Shown here one piece after another: positions 19,451 through 28,640 of a stretch of 64,000 nt of DNA (within the stretch, counting starts at the first letter, position 1; each line of letters begins with the position of its first letter). The stretch spans positions 180,517 to 244,516 of the forward strand of contig NZ_JAGGPA010000018.1 in assembly GCF_018614035.1 (NCBI RefSeq). Reading direction: 5' to 3'. A program made the translations under genes and the position numbers. Source of the stretch: Streptomyces sp. ISL-96. Its GTDB lineage: Bacteria > Actinomycetota > Actinomycetes > Streptomycetales > Streptomycetaceae. The notes under the pieces are model-generated. The model ran no database searches. It worked only from the letters and a program-made list of their open reading frames with translations, and was not told where the DNA came from.

Positions 19451-20431
19451 GTGAAGATCTTCGGGAAGGTACGGCATCGGCCATCCGCCTCGTGGCGGCA
19501 GGCCACCGACCGCGCGTTCACGCTGATCGGTGACGGTCGGTACGAGGATGCGGGAGCGCTGCTGACACGCGCGGCGGACCTGGAGCCGTGGTTGTCCGAG
19601 TCCTGGTTCAATCTCGCGCTGCTGCACAAGTTCCGGCACGACTGGGAGCAGGCACGCTCCGCCGGGCTGCGCGCCGTCGCCCTCCTCGACCGGGAGACCG
19701 GCGCCCCGGACTGGTGGAACGTCGGCATCGCGGCCACCGCCCTCCAGGACTGGCCGCTGGCGCGCCGCGCCTGGCAGGCGTACGGCCTCAAGGTGCCCGG
19801 CGAGCCCACCGAGAGCGGCGAGCCGCACGGCATGGAGCTGGGCAGCGCCGCCGTCCGTCTCTCGCCGGAGGGTGAGGCCGAGGTGGTGTGGGGCCGCAGG
19901 CTCGACCCGGCCCGGATAGAGGTGCTGTCTATTCCGCTGCCGTCTTCCGGGCGGCGCTGGGGTGAGGTCGTCCTGCACGACGGCGTACCGCACGGCGAGC
20001 GCGTCACCGCCGCCGGTCCGTCGTTCCCCGTATTCGACGAGATCGAGCTGTGGGCTCCCTCGCCGGTGCCGACGTGGGTGGTGCTGCTGGAGGCCGCCAC
20101 CGAGTCCGACCGGGACGCCCTTGAGCGGCTGGCCGCCGACGCGGGGTTCGCCGCCGAGGACTGGTCCTCGTCCGTACGGCTGCTGTGCCGGTCCTGCTCC
20201 GAGTCGCAGATGCCCAGCGACGAGGGCGACGGCGAGCACCTCGACCCGCACGACCACAGCGAGCCCGGCCATCCGGGGCCGCTCGGCCACCGCACCGCCG
20301 GTGAGCTGTGGCTGCCGGAGCGCGAGTGCGGCATCGCGGCGCCGGCGGGGCTGGTGCGGGGGCTGCTCGACGGGTGGGTCGCCGACAGCCCCGACAGCCG
20401 TGAGTGGCGGGATCTCGAAGAAGTCTGCTGA
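19451..20431 (+). CDS. Tetratricopeptide-repeat protein with Cys-rich C-terminal half
   Basis: 326 residues. TPR-like helices occupy about residues 15-115 (DGRYEDAGALL, WFNLALLHKFRHDWEQA). The rest is a beta-rich domain with a conserved-looking VRLLCRSCSES segment near residue 237 and an Asp/His-rich loop after it. Start chosen at GTG 19451 (KIFGKVR...), since the upstream extension is Arg-rich and lacks gene-like composition. It lies 69 bp before peptide deformylase, probably co-transcribed. Function unknown. Confidence 0.8.
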   Translation: MKIFGKVRHRPSASWRQATDRAFTLIGDGRYEDAGALLTRAADLEPWLSESWFNLALLHKFRHDWEQARSAGLRAVALLDRETGAPDWWNVGIAATALQDWPLARRAWQAYGLKVPGEPTESGEPHGMELGSAAVRLSPEGEAEVVWGRRLDPARIEVLSIPLPSSGRRWGEVVLHDGVPHGERVTAAGPSFPVFDEIELWAPSPVPTWVVLLEAATESDRDALERLAADAGFAAEDWSSSVRLLCRSCSESQMPSDEGDGEHLDPHDHSEPGHPGPLGHRTAGELWLPERECGIAAPAGLVRGLLDGWVADSPDSREWRDLEEVC

Positions 20432-20500
20432 AGCCTGGCCGTAGGCTGTACGGGCATTGGATGAAGTTTTCGGGGTTTTTGAGGAAGGCGTACGGCGGAC

Positions 20501-21142
20501 ATGTCGCAGCAGGAGACGGACCAGACGGACCAGCAGGTCATCAACGACGGGTTCGTCGTGGACACGGAGAACACCGAGGAGCGCGAGCAGGCGTACCGCG
20601 AGCGCGGCACCGCCCGCCCCATCACCGTCGTCGGGAACCCGGTCCTCCACAAGGAGTGCAAGGACGTCACGGAGTTCGACGACAAGCTCGCCGCGCTGAT
20701 CGACGACATGTTCGCCAGCCAGCGCGCGGCCGAGGGCGTCGGCCTGGCCGCCAACCAGATCGGTGTCGACCTCAAGGTCTTCGTGTACGACTGCCCGGAC
20801 GACGACGGCGTGCGCCACGTCGGCGTGGTCTGCAACCCGGTCCTGGAAGAGCTTCCGCAGGAGCAGCGCCAGCTCGACGAGGCCAACGAGGGCTGCCTGT
20901 CCGTTCCGACGGCGTACGCCGAACTGGCCCGCCCCGACTACGCGGTGGTGCGCGGCCAGGACGCCCAGGGCAACCCGATCAAGGTGCGCGGCACCGGTTA
21001 CTTCGCGCGGTGCCTCCAGCACGAGACGGACCACCTGTACGGCTACCTGTACATCGACCGCCTCTCGAAGCGCGACCGCAAGGACGCGCTGAAGCAGATG
21101 GCCGAGGGCACTCCCCGCTACGAGACCGTCCCGAACGACTGA
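20501..21142 (+). CDS. def: Peptide deformylase
   Basis: 213-residue metallo-deformylase that removes formyl groups from nascent proteins. All three motifs are present: [10 protein letters not shown] (about residue 80), EGCLSVP (about residue 130, Cys is a metal ligand) and QHETDHLYG (about residue 175, metal His residues and catalytic Glu). The N-terminal extension of about 40 residues is acidic and typical of some actinobacterial enzymes. Followed by a long hairpin. Confidence 0.95.
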   Translation: MSQQETDQTDQQVINDGFVVDTENTEEREQAYRERGTARPITVVGNPVLHKECKDVTEFDDKLAALIDDMFASQRAAEGVGLAANQIGVDLKVFVYDCPDDDGVRHVGVVCNPVLEELPQEQRQLDEANEGCLSVPTAYAELARPDYAVVRGQDAQGNPIKVRGTGYFARCLQHETDHLYGYLYIDRLSKRDRKDALKQMAEGTPRYETVPND

Positions 21143-21157
21143 TCTTTCCGCCGTCGT

Positions 21158-21210
21158 CAACAGGGCGACTGCCATTGGTCCGACAAATGACCCTGGCAGC
21201 CGCCCTGTTG
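21158..21210 (+). terminator. Long inverted repeat downstream of deformylase
   Basis: CAACAGGGCG-A-CTGCCA pairs with TGGCAG-C-CGCCCTGTTG across about 19 nt, giving a 16-bp stem with one internal mismatch. It lacks a strong T tract but lies directly after def and before an independent gene, so it probably terminates the upstream operon. Confidence 0.7.
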
Positions 21211-21278
21211 ACGCGCGTCCAGCGGCGCGTCAGTCTCGGGCTTGCCCCCGCTCCTCCGCTCCTCGGCATGGAGGTCCA

Positions 21279-22019
21279 ATGCTCCGACGTACGGCGAGAT
21301 CCATCCTCTGTCTTGTCATGCTCATGGTTGCCGCCTTGGCCGGTACGGTCGCCACCGCCGGCACCGCGCAGGCCGACGGCTGCTACACGTGGTCCCGCAC
21401 CCTGTCCCAGGGCGCCACCGGAGGCGACGTCACCCAGCTCCAGATCCGGCTGGGCGGCTACCCCGGATACGGTGCGGTGCTCGCCATCGACGGCGACTAC
21501 GGCCCCGCGACCACCGCCGCCGTCAAGCGCTTCCAGTCCGCGTACGGGCTCCCGGCGGACGGCGTCGCGGGATCGGCCACCTTCAGCAAGCTCTACGCCC
21601 TCCAGGACGACGACTGCACGCCCGTCCACTTCACCTACGCCGAACTCAACGACTGCAACAGCACCTGGGAGGGCGGCGCGGTGAGCGCCGCCACCGCCAA
21701 GTCCAACGCCCTGCGCACCATGTGGAAGCTGGAGGCGCTGCGGCACGCGCTGGGTGACCAGCCGATCACCGTCACCAGCGGCTTCCGCTCGCACGCGTGC
21801 AACGACGCGGTCGGCGGGGCGTCGAGCAGCCGCCACCTGTACGGCGACGCCGCCGACCTCGGAGCCGGCCCGCACTCCCTGTGCACCCTGGCCAAGCAGG
21901 CCCGTAACCACGGCTTCAACGGCATCCTCGGCCCGGGCTACCCGGGACACAGCGACCACACCCACGTGGACCACCGCGCGAGCCGCTTCTGGTCGGCGTC
22001 CAGCTGCGGCGTCTCCTGA
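21279..22019 (+). CDS. Secreted peptidoglycan-binding M15 zinc D-Ala-D-Ala peptidase
   Basis: 246 residues. A Sec signal peptide ends near residue 32 (AGTAQA/DG). A PG-binding-1 domain covers about 40-105 (GDVTQLQIRLGGY). An M15A peptidase domain covers about 115-245, with zinc ligands in SRHLYGDAADLG and DHTHVDHR. It resembles the S. albus G muramoyl-pentapeptide carboxypeptidase, with Cys residues for disulfides. GGAGG lies 4 bp before the ATG. Expected to trim wall peptides outside the cell. Confidence 0.92.
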   Translation: MLRRTARSILCLVMLMVAALAGTVATAGTAQADGCYTWSRTLSQGATGGDVTQLQIRLGGYPGYGAVLAIDGDYGPATTAAVKRFQSAYGLPADGVAGSATFSKLYALQDDDCTPVHFTYAELNDCNSTWEGGAVSAATAKSNALRTMWKLEALRHALGDQPITVTSGFRSHACNDAVGGASSSRHLYGDAADLGAGPHSLCTLAKQARNHGFNGILGPGYPGHSDHTHVDHRASRFWSASSCGVS

Positions 22020-22047
22020 GCCGGCTTCCGGGGGTCCGGCCACGGCC

Positions 22048-23016
22048 CTACGCGGCCAGCGCCGGCCCCCGGAACGTACGCCGGTACGCGTTCGGCGTCG
22101 TCCCCAGTGACCGTACGAACTGATGACGCAGCGCGGCCGCGTTCCCGAACCCCGCGCGCCCCGCGATCGCGTCCACCGTGTCGTCCGTCGCCTCCAGCAA
22201 CTCCTGCGCCAGCAGCACCCGCTGACGCAGCAGCCAGCGGTACGGCGTCGTGCCCGTCTCCTGGAGAAAGCGCCGCGCGAACGTGCGGGGCGCCATGTGC
22301 GCCCGGTCCGCCAGCTGCTCCACGGTCATCTCCTGGTCCAGGTGCCGCTCCATCCAGGCCAGCACCCCGCCCACCGTGTCGCAGCGCACGTGCGTCAGCG
22401 GACGCTCGATGTACTGCGCCTGGCCGCCGTCGCGGTGCGGCGGGACGACCATGCGGCGGGCGATGGTGTTGGCGACCTCGGACCCGTGCTCCTGGCGGAT
22501 GAGATGCAGGCAGGCGTCGATGCCGGCGGCGGTCCCGGCCGACGTGATGACCGAGCCCTCGTCGACGTACAGCACATCGGGCTCGACCTTGGCCCGCGGA
22601 TGGCGGCGGGCCAGCTCCGCGGAGTGCCGCCAGTGGGTCGTGCAGCGGCGGCCGTCCAGCAGCCCCGCCGCGCCGAGCACGAACGCGCCCGAGCAGACGC
22701 TGAGCACGCGGGCCCCGCGGTCGACGGCCCGGCGCAGGGCGTCGAGCAGCGGCTCGGGGTAGGTACGGGCCTCGCAGTGCTGGTCGGCGGGGATGGCGAT
22801 GAGATCGGCGCTGTCCAGCCGGTCGAGTCCGTGCGGTACGGAGATGGAGAAGGCGCCGGAACGGGCGGCGATCGGGCCCGGTTCGGCGGCGCAGACCGCG
22901 AAGTCGTAGACCGGCAGCCCCTGATCGCTCCGGTCCATCCCGAACACCTCGCAGACCACGCCGAGTTCGAAGGGGTTGACTCCGTCGACGAGCGCTACGG
23001 CCACGTTTTTCAGCAT
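22048..23016 (-). CDS. DJ-1/PfpI-AraC (GlxA-type) transcriptional regulator
   Basis: 322 residues: an N-terminal DJ-1/PfpI-like domain (about 1-190; VLSVCSGAFVLGAAGLLDGR carries the nucleophile-elbow Cys) and a C-terminal AraC double helix-turn-helix (about 215-315; MTVEQLADRAHMAPRTFARRF). Effector unknown. In S. coelicolor an AraC-type gene (nrdS) lies next to nrdAB. This one has the same strand as nrdAB but is separated from it by an XRE/FMN-reductase pair, so identity with nrdS is only a possibility. Confidence 0.88.
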   Translation of the reverse strand: MLKNVAVALVDGVNPFELGVVCEVFGMDRSDQGLPVYDFAVCAAEPGPIAARSGAFSISVPHGLDRLDSADLIAIPADQHCEARTYPEPLLDALRRAVDRGARVLSVCSGAFVLGAAGLLDGRRCTTHWRHSAELARRHPRAKVEPDVLYVDEGSVITSAGTAAGIDACLHLIRQEHGSEVANTIARRMVVPPHRDGGQAQYIERPLTHVRCDTVGGVLAWMERHLDQEMTVEQLADRAHMAPRTFARRFLQETGTTPYRWLLRQRVLLAQELLEATDDTVDAIAGRAGFGNAAALRHQFVRSLGTTPNAYRRTFRGPALAA

Positions 23017-23098
23017 GCGGCCAGTGTGGCAGTAATTCGATGTTTCATGACAGTCCTGCCACTGACTTTTCTTGGCCGGGAAGACCAGAGTGGAGGCC

Positions 23099-23317
23099 AT
23101 GGAGACCTTCTTGAACTACCTGACCGTCCTGTCCCTCTTCGTCCTCCTCACCCTCCCGTCGTTCATCGGCCACGCCAGGGAGCGCCGGATCGACCGGCAA
23201 CTGCGCGATGCCGAAAACCCCCGCCGGTCACCTCAGCTCGAAACCGCCCGCAGCGCGCCCGGCCGGCGGCCGGCGAGGCGGTCCAGCGCGGCCGCCGTGC
23301 TGTCGTCGGCCGGCAGG
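23099..23317 (+). CDS. Small single-pass membrane protein (tentative)
   Basis: 72 residues starting METFLNYLTVLSLFVLL, one hydrophobic helix (about 5-24) followed by a basic tail. Divergent from the AraC/DJ-1 regulator, with GGAGG close to the ATG (2 bp, tighter than usual). The last 85 bp run antisense to the end of the convergent XRE gene, and the C-terminal residues there look like read-through composition. The N-terminal half has gene-like codon use. It may be real or a truncated relic. Confidence 0.45.
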
Positions 23318-24087
23318 TGAACGATCAGCCGCAGGTCGTCGTCCGCGGGCAGTTCGAGCGTCTCGTACGCCAGCCTCAGCTCACCGGCATCGGGGTGTGC
23401 GAACCGCGTGACGCCGCTGGACTTCGGGAGGCCGGGCACGGTGCCCACGCGCCCGGTGAACTCCGGGCCGACGGTCACGCTCAACTCGTCGGCGAGCAGG
23501 GCCACATGGCGGTCCGCCCGGAACGGTCCCTGTTTGAGGGCCGCGACCTGCTCGTCGGCGGCGTGGTCCCAGTCGGGGTACGCCGTGCGCGCCCGGGGGT
23601 CGGTGAACACGAAGCGGGCGAGGTTCGGCGGGCTGCCGTCCAGCAGGCCGACCGGGCCCGCCAGCCGCTCGTAACCCTCGGTCCAGGCCAGGATCTCGCT
23701 CATCCGGTTGATCAGTACGGCCGGAGCGGGTTCGAGGCGGTCGAGCAGGGCCCGCACGGTGGGGCGCACCGTACGGACGGGTGACGCACCGCCCATGCAG
23801 TTGAACCCCGCGTCCGCCCCCTTGGTGAGGCGGTGCAGGTGGATGCGCTCGCTGGGGGCCAGCCGCAGCGCGTCAGCCAGCGCGGACAGCACCTGCGGGG
23901 AGGGCCGGCGGTCGCGCCCCTGCTCCAGACGCGTCACGTATTCGACACTGACGCCCGCGAGCGTGGCCAGCTCGGAGCGGCGCAGGCCCGGTGTGCGGCG
24001 GCGGGCTCCGGTGGGCAGTCCCACCTCGGCAGGTGTGACGGCTTCGCGGCGGATGCGCAGGAAGAGGCCCAGCTCGTTGTCGCTCAC
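23233..24087 (-). CDS. XRE-family regulator with MmyB-like ligand domain
   Basis: 284 residues. An HTH_31/XRE domain covers about 8-75 (RRTPGLRRSELATLAGVSVE, then RLEQGRDRRPS). An MmyB-like PAS ligand-binding domain covers about 105-275. Such genes typically sit divergent to a small oxidoreductase and control it; here that is the FMN reductase starting 155 bp away. GTG start. The pair looks like a self-contained two-gene cassette. Confidence 0.9.
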   Translation of the reverse strand: MSDNELGLFLRIRREAVTPAEVGLPTGARRRTPGLRRSELATLAGVSVEYVTRLEQGRDRRPSPQVLSALADALRLAPSERIHLHRLTKGADAGFNCMGGASPVRTVRPTVRALLDRLEPAPAVLINRMSEILAWTEGYERLAGPVGLLDGSPPNLARFVFTDPRARTAYPDWDHAADEQVAALKQGPFRADRHVALLADELSVTVGPEFTGRVGTVPGLPKSSGVTRFAHPDAGELRLAYETLELPADDDLRLIVHLPADDSTAAALDRLAGRRPGALRAVSS

Positions 24088-24242
24088 CCGCCGAACGTAA
24101 CACCGGGGTACGACACGGATCGTGGCCCTGCCACTACCAGTCCCGGCCCGGCCTTCCTGGTCATGGCTCCGCCCGGCAGATTGATGGACGTGACCCCGAC
24201 GGGTCGCTCCCACTCTTCGTACGCCGGACAAGGAGCACAGCC

Positions 24243-24851
24243 ATGCCCACTCACACCGAGACCCCCCTCAACCTCGCGGTGATCGTCGGAAGCGTCAGGG
24301 AGGGCCGGTTCGCCCCGGTCGTAGCCGATTGGTTCGTCGAACAGGCCCAGCGGCACGGGCGGTTCAACGTAGACCTCATCGACCTGGCGGACACACCGCT
24401 CCCGCTGGAGCTGCCGGCCGTACCGCCGGCGATGGAGCCCGACCTGCCCCGCCCCGCGAGCATGGAGCCGCTCACCCGCCGGCTCGCCGCCGCCGACGCG
24501 GTCGTCGTACTGACGCCGGACTACAACCGCAGCTTCCCGGCCTCGCTGAAGGCCGCTATCGACTGGCATTACACGGAGTGGCAGGCCAAGCCGATCGGCT
24601 TCGTGGGCTACAGCGGCGGCAGCGGCGGTCTCCTGGCCATCGAGCAACTCCGCCAGGTCTTCAACGAGCTGCACGCCCACACGGTCCGCGACTACGTCTC
24701 GTTCCCCCGGTACTACGAGCTCTTCAGCCCCGACGGGACCTTGAAGAACCCCGAGGAGCCGAACGGCGCCGCGAAGGTCATGCTCGACCAGCTTCTCTGG
24801 TGGGGCACGATCCTCCACGACGCCAGGCGCGACCGCCCGCTCGCGGCTTAG
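24243..24851 (+). CDS. NADPH-dependent FMN reductase family protein
   Basis: 202-residue flavodoxin-fold reductase. The phosphate-binding loop GSVREGRFAPVVA is near residue 16, and TPDYNRSFPASLK (about residue 95) and GYSGGSGG (about residue 120) are the FMN-contacting stretches of this family. Substrate (quinone, chromate, azo compound) cannot be told. Divergent from the MmyB-like regulator. Its stop overlaps the nrdB stop by 3 bp on the opposite strand. Confidence 0.9.
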   Translation: MPTHTETPLNLAVIVGSVREGRFAPVVADWFVEQAQRHGRFNVDLIDLADTPLPLELPAVPPAMEPDLPRPASMEPLTRRLAAADAVVVLTPDYNRSFPASLKAAIDWHYTEWQAKPIGFVGYSGGSGGLLAIEQLRQVFNELHAHTVRDYVSFPRYYELFSPDGTLKNPEEPNGAAKVMLDQLLWWGTILHDARRDRPLAA

Positions 24852-25855
24852 AAGTCGTCGTCGAAGGCGACCGAGCCCTCGACCGCGACCTGGTACGCCG
24901 ACGGGCGGCGCTCGAAGAAGTTTGTCAGCTCCTGGACGCCCTGGAGCTCCATGAAGGAGAACGGGTTCTGCGAGCCGTACACCGGGGCGAAACCGAGGCG
25001 CTCCAGGCGCTGGTCGGCGACGCACTGGAGGTACTCGCGCATCGACTCGGTGTTCATGCCGGGCAGGCCCTCACCGCACAGATCGCGGCCGAACTGCAGC
25101 TCCGCCTCGACGGCCTCCTTCAGCATGTCCGTGACCTGCTGCTGGAGGGCGTCGTCGAAGAGCTCCGGCTCCTCCTTGCGGACGGTGTCCACGACCTCGA
25201 ACGCGAAGTTCATGTGCATGGTCTCGTCCCGGAACACCCAGTTGGTGCCCGTCGCCAGGCCGTGCAGCAGGCCGCGGGAGCGGAACCAGTACACGTACGC
25301 GAACGCACCGTAGAAGAACAGCCCCTCGATGCACGCCGCGAAGCAGATCAGGTTCAGCAGGAAGCGGCGGCGGTCGGCCTTCGTCTCCAGCCGGTCGATC
25401 TTCTCGACCGAGTCCATCCACTTGAAGCAGAACTGCGCCTTCTCGCGGATCGACGGGATCTCCTCCACCGCGTCGAACGCCGCCGCGCGGTCGTCCGGGT
25501 CGGGGAGGTAGGTGTCCAGAAGGGTCAAGTAGAACTGGACGTGTACCGCTTCTTCGAAGAGCTGGCGCGAGAGGTAGAGACGCGCCTCGGGGGAGTTGAT
25601 GTGCTTGTAGAGCGTCAGCACCAGGTTGTTGGAGACGATCGAGTCGCCCGTCGCGAAGAACGCGACCAGCCGGCCGATCATGTGCTGCTCACCGGGTGAG
25701 AGCTTGGCGAGGTCGGTGACGTCCGAGTGGAGGTCCACCTCCTCCACCGTCCAGGTGTTCTTGATCGCGTCCCGGTAGCGCTCGTAGAAGTCCGGGTAGC
25801 GCATGGGGCGCAGGGTCAGCTCGAAGCCCGGGTCGAGAAGGTTCTTTTCGCTCAT
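24848..25855 (-). CDS. nrdB: Ribonucleotide reductase class Ia beta subunit
   Basis: 335-residue R2 subunit carrying the diferric-tyrosyl radical. Iron ligands are seen in EEAVHVQFY (about residue 100) and ETMHMNFAFE (about residue 210). Partner of NrdA, encoded 2 bp upstream in the same operon. Expression would follow the B12 riboswitch and NrdR boxes upstream of nrdA, so class Ia enzyme is made when B12 (needed by class II NrdJ) is short. No nrdS gene follows directly. Confidence 0.93.
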   Translation of the reverse strand: MSEKNLLDPGFELTLRPMRYPDFYERYRDAIKNTWTVEEVDLHSDVTDLAKLSPGEQHMIGRLVAFFATGDSIVSNNLVLTLYKHINSPEARLYLSRQLFEEAVHVQFYLTLLDTYLPDPDDRAAAFDAVEEIPSIREKAQFCFKWMDSVEKIDRLETKADRRRFLLNLICFAACIEGLFFYGAFAYVYWFRSRGLLHGLATGTNWVFRDETMHMNFAFEVVDTVRKEEPELFDDALQQQVTDMLKEAVEAELQFGRDLCGEGLPGMNTESMREYLQCVADQRLERLGFAPVYGSQNPFSFMELQGVQELTNFFERRPSAYQVAVEGSVAFDDDF

Positions 25856-25857
25856 GA

Positions 25858-28263
25858 TTACTGGCACGCCTCGCAGGACTCGGGGTTCTCAAGGGAGCAG
25901 GCGATCGCGTCCGCGTCGGGAGCGGCGGCCTGCTGCACGGGGATGGGGGCTGAGGGAGCGGCGGCAGCGGTCGCGCCGGAGCCGGCCGCGCGGGCGATGC
26001 GCGTCGCGGGGCGTGAGCGCAGGTAGTACGTCGTCTTCAGCCCCTTCTTCCACGCGTACGCGTACATCGAGGAGAGCTTCCCGATCGTCGGCGTCTCCAG
26101 GAAGAGGTTCAGCGACTGCGACTGGTCGAGGTACGGCGTACGGGCCGCCGCCATGTCGATCAGGCCGCGCTGCGGGATCTCCCACGCGGTGCGGTAGAGG
26201 GCTCGTACCTCTTCCGGGATCCAGCTGAAGCCCTGGACGGAGCCGCTGGACTCGCGCAGCGCCTCGCGGGACTGGGCGTCCCACACGCCGAGCTTCTTCA
26301 GGTCCTCCACCAAGTAGGCGTTGACCTGGAGGAATTCACCGCTGAGCGTCTCGCGCTTGAAGAGGTTGGAGACCTGCGGCTCGATGCACTCGTACACGCC
26401 CGCGATCGACGCGATGGTCGCGGTCGGCGCGATCGCGAGCAGGAGGGAGTTGCGCATTCCGGTCTTGGCGATACGGGCGCGCAGCGCGTCCCACCGCTCC
26501 GGCCAGGTGACCTCGACGCCGTAGTGGTCGGGGTGCAGGACACCGCGGGCCGTGCGGGTCTTCTCCCAGGCCGGGAGCGGGCCGCTGACCTCGGCGAGGT
26601 CGCAGGACGCCTCGTACGCGGCGAGCATGATGCGCTCGGCGATCTTCGTGGAGAGGGCCAGTGCCTCGGGGGAGTCGAAGGGCAGGCGCAGCTTGAAGAA
26701 GACGTCCTGGAGACCCATCGCGCCCAGGCCCACCGGGCGCCACTTGGCGTTGGAGCGGCCGGCCTGCTCGGTCGGGTAGAAGTTGATGTCGACCACGCGG
26801 TCGAGGAAGGTGACGGCCGTACGGACGGTCTCGTCCAGCCGCTCCCAGTCGATTTCGCCGTTCCCGAGAACGAACGAACCGAGGTTGACGGAACCGAGGT
26901 TGCAGACGGCTGTTTCGCCGTCGTCCGTCACTTCGAGGATCTCGGTGCAGAGGTTCGAGGAGTGGACCACGGAGCCGGGTTCGGCCGTCTGGTTCGCCGT
27001 ACGGTTCGACGCGTCCTTGAACGTCATCCAGCCGTTCCCGGTCTGCGCCAGGGTGCGCATCATCCGGCCGTACAGCTGGCGCGCGGGAATGGTCGTACGG
27101 GCCAGGCCGTCCGCCTCCGCCTTGCGGTACGCCGCGTCGAACGCGTCGCCCCACAGGTCGACGAGCTCGGGAACGTCGGAGGGCGAGAACAGCGACCAGT
27201 CGGCGTCCGCGTCGACGCGGCGCATGAACTCGTCGGGGATCCAGTGCGCGAGGTTCAGGTTGTGCGTACGCCGCGCCTCCTCACCCGTGTTGTCGCGCAG
27301 CTCCAGGAACTCCTCGATGTCCGCGTGCCACGTCTCCAGGTAGACGCAGGCCGCGCCCTTGCGGCGGCCGCCCTGGTTTACGGCGGCGACCGACGAGTCG
27401 AGGGTGCGCAGGAAGGGCACGATGCCGTTGGAGTGGCCGTTCGTGCCGCGGATCAGGGAGCCGCGGGCGCGGATGCGGGAGTACGAGAGACCGATGCCGC
27501 CGGCGTGCTTCGAGAGCCGGGCGACCTCGTGGTAGCGGCCGTAGATCGAGTCGAGCTCGTCGAGCGGGGAGTCCAGCAGGTAGCAGGAGGACATCTGCGG
27601 GTGTCGCGTACCGGAGTTGAAGAGCGTCGGCGACGACGGCAGGTAGTCGAGGTGGCTCATCAGGCGGTACAGCGCGGCGACCTCGTCGGCGGCGGCGGGG
27701 GAGTTGTCCTTCGCCAGGCCGGACGCGACGCGCAGCATGAAGTGCTGCGGGGTCTCGATCACCTGACGGGTGATCGGGTGGCGCAGGAGGTAGCGGCTGT
27801 ACACCGTACGCAGGCCGAAGTAGCCGAAGCGGTCGTCGGCGGCGGTATCGACGAGGGCGTCGAGGCGGGCCGCGTGGGCGGTCACGAAGTCGGCCGTACG
27901 GTCGGCGATCAGGCCCTCGCGGTGCCCGACGGAGACCGAATCGGAGAAGGTACGGACGCCCTGGGTCGCCGCCTCGTCCCGGATCGTGCGGGTCAGGAGG
28001 CGGGCCGCGAGGCGGGAGTACGCCGGGTCCTCGGAGATGAGCCCGGCGGCGGCGTCGGTGGCGAGACCCCGGAGCTCCGCCGCGTCCGACGCCGCGTTGC
28101 GGCCGCGGAGGGCGGCTGCGGCGACTCTGCCCGGGTCGGTGTCGGGGAGGTCGGCGGTGAGGTCGGTCAGGGTCCGCAGGAGTGCGGTCCCGGCTCCCTC
28201 TGGCGACTGGACCGACTCCGTCGATTCCGTGGCAGTTGCCGGATCGGCTGGCGCGATGGTCAC
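25858..28263 (-). CDS. nrdA: Ribonucleotide reductase class Ia alpha subunit
   Basis: 801-residue large subunit. The catalytic core contains the substrate-cysteine region SSCYLLDSPLDE (about residue 225), the NLCTEI active site (about residue 440) and radical-transfer Tyr residues near SLNLFLE...TYYLRS. The C-terminal redox pair is CEACQ. The N-terminal about 100 residues are an Ala/Thr-rich ATP-cone region. GTG at 28263 follows GGGAGAG. Transcribed with nrdB. Confidence 0.93.
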   Translation of the reverse strand: MTIAPADPATATESTESVQSPEGAGTALLRTLTDLTADLPDTDPGRVAAAALRGRNAASDAAELRGLATDAAAGLISEDPAYSRLAARLLTRTIRDEAATQGVRTFSDSVSVGHREGLIADRTADFVTAHAARLDALVDTAADDRFGYFGLRTVYSRYLLRHPITRQVIETPQHFMLRVASGLAKDNSPAAADEVAALYRLMSHLDYLPSSPTLFNSGTRHPQMSSCYLLDSPLDELDSIYGRYHEVARLSKHAGGIGLSYSRIRARGSLIRGTNGHSNGIVPFLRTLDSSVAAVNQGGRRKGAACVYLETWHADIEEFLELRDNTGEEARRTHNLNLAHWIPDEFMRRVDADADWSLFSPSDVPELVDLWGDAFDAAYRKAEADGLARTTIPARQLYGRMMRTLAQTGNGWMTFKDASNRTANQTAEPGSVVHSSNLCTEILEVTDDGETAVCNLGSVNLGSFVLGNGEIDWERLDETVRTAVTFLDRVVDINFYPTEQAGRSNAKWRPVGLGAMGLQDVFFKLRLPFDSPEALALSTKIAERIMLAAYEASCDLAEVSGPLPAWEKTRTARGVLHPDHYGVEVTWPERWDALRARIAKTGMRNSLLLAIAPTATIASIAGVYECIEPQVSNLFKRETLSGEFLQVNAYLVEDLKKLGVWDAQSREALRESSGSVQGFSWIPEEVRALYRTAWEIPQRGLIDMAAARTPYLDQSQSLNLFLETPTIGKLSSMYAYAWKKGLKTTYYLRSRPATRIARAAGSGATAAAAPSAPIPVQQAAAPDADAIACSLENPESCEACQ

Positions 28264-28390
28264 GGGGTGCTCTCCCTCGCTCGGCTCGGGGCCGGCGGGG
28301 GGAGAGGGGGGCGTACGGGCACACGTCACCCCTGAAGGGCGGCACACCGCGTAGCGTCCACCGGCCCAACCGCGAGGCCCGGACGTGTCG

Positions 28391-28512
28391 GTATCCGGTT
28401 CGGTCGAGCCGGATACGCCGTCGGCAGGTGTTCGGACTCCTGGGTGCGCAAAAGCGCACCAGTCACACCGTTGCGGGACAGTTCCGGATTCGCACCGGAT
28501 TCCCCTGCGGCG
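28391..28512 (-). promoter_or_regulatory. Cobalamin (B12) riboswitch in nrdAB leader
   Basis: Read on the minus strand, the leader contains the conserved B12-riboswitch stretches in order: GGTGCGAATCC, CTGTCCCGCAACGGTGT, a GC-rich peripheral hairpin (28442-28459), and GAGTCCGAACACCTGCCG (28422-28439). A separate perfect stem GTATCCGG/CCGGATAC (28391-28416) follows at once and could be the expression-platform hairpin. Repression of class Ia nrd by B12 through such a riboswitch is established in S. coelicolor. Confidence 0.9.
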
Positions 28513-28524
28513 ACAGCGAGCATG

Positions 28525-28572
28525 AGCATACATGTGGGGGCGGTTGGATGATGCAGCCCCCACATGTTGTGT
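28525..28572 (-). promoter_or_regulatory. Tandem NrdR boxes upstream of nrdAB
   Basis: Two 16-bp boxes, 28525-28540 and 28557-28572, are offset by 32 bp (three helical turns), as for NrdR repressor sites. They share ACATGTGGGGG in inverted orientation, giving a 12-bp perfect inverted repeat around a 14-bp spacer. They lie just upstream of the riboswitch, where the nrdAB promoter must be. Confidence 0.75.
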
Positions 28573-28640
28573 CCCACGAGAAGAGGTAAGGCGCTGTCAC
28601 AGCGTGCCGATATCGTCGTGAACACAAGGAGGTACGCCAT

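Noticed and set aside
17854..20886. 1010-codon minus-strand frame across the HD and TPR genes
   Set aside because: Ser/Arg-rich, no motifs, and overlaps three well-supported plus-strand genes.
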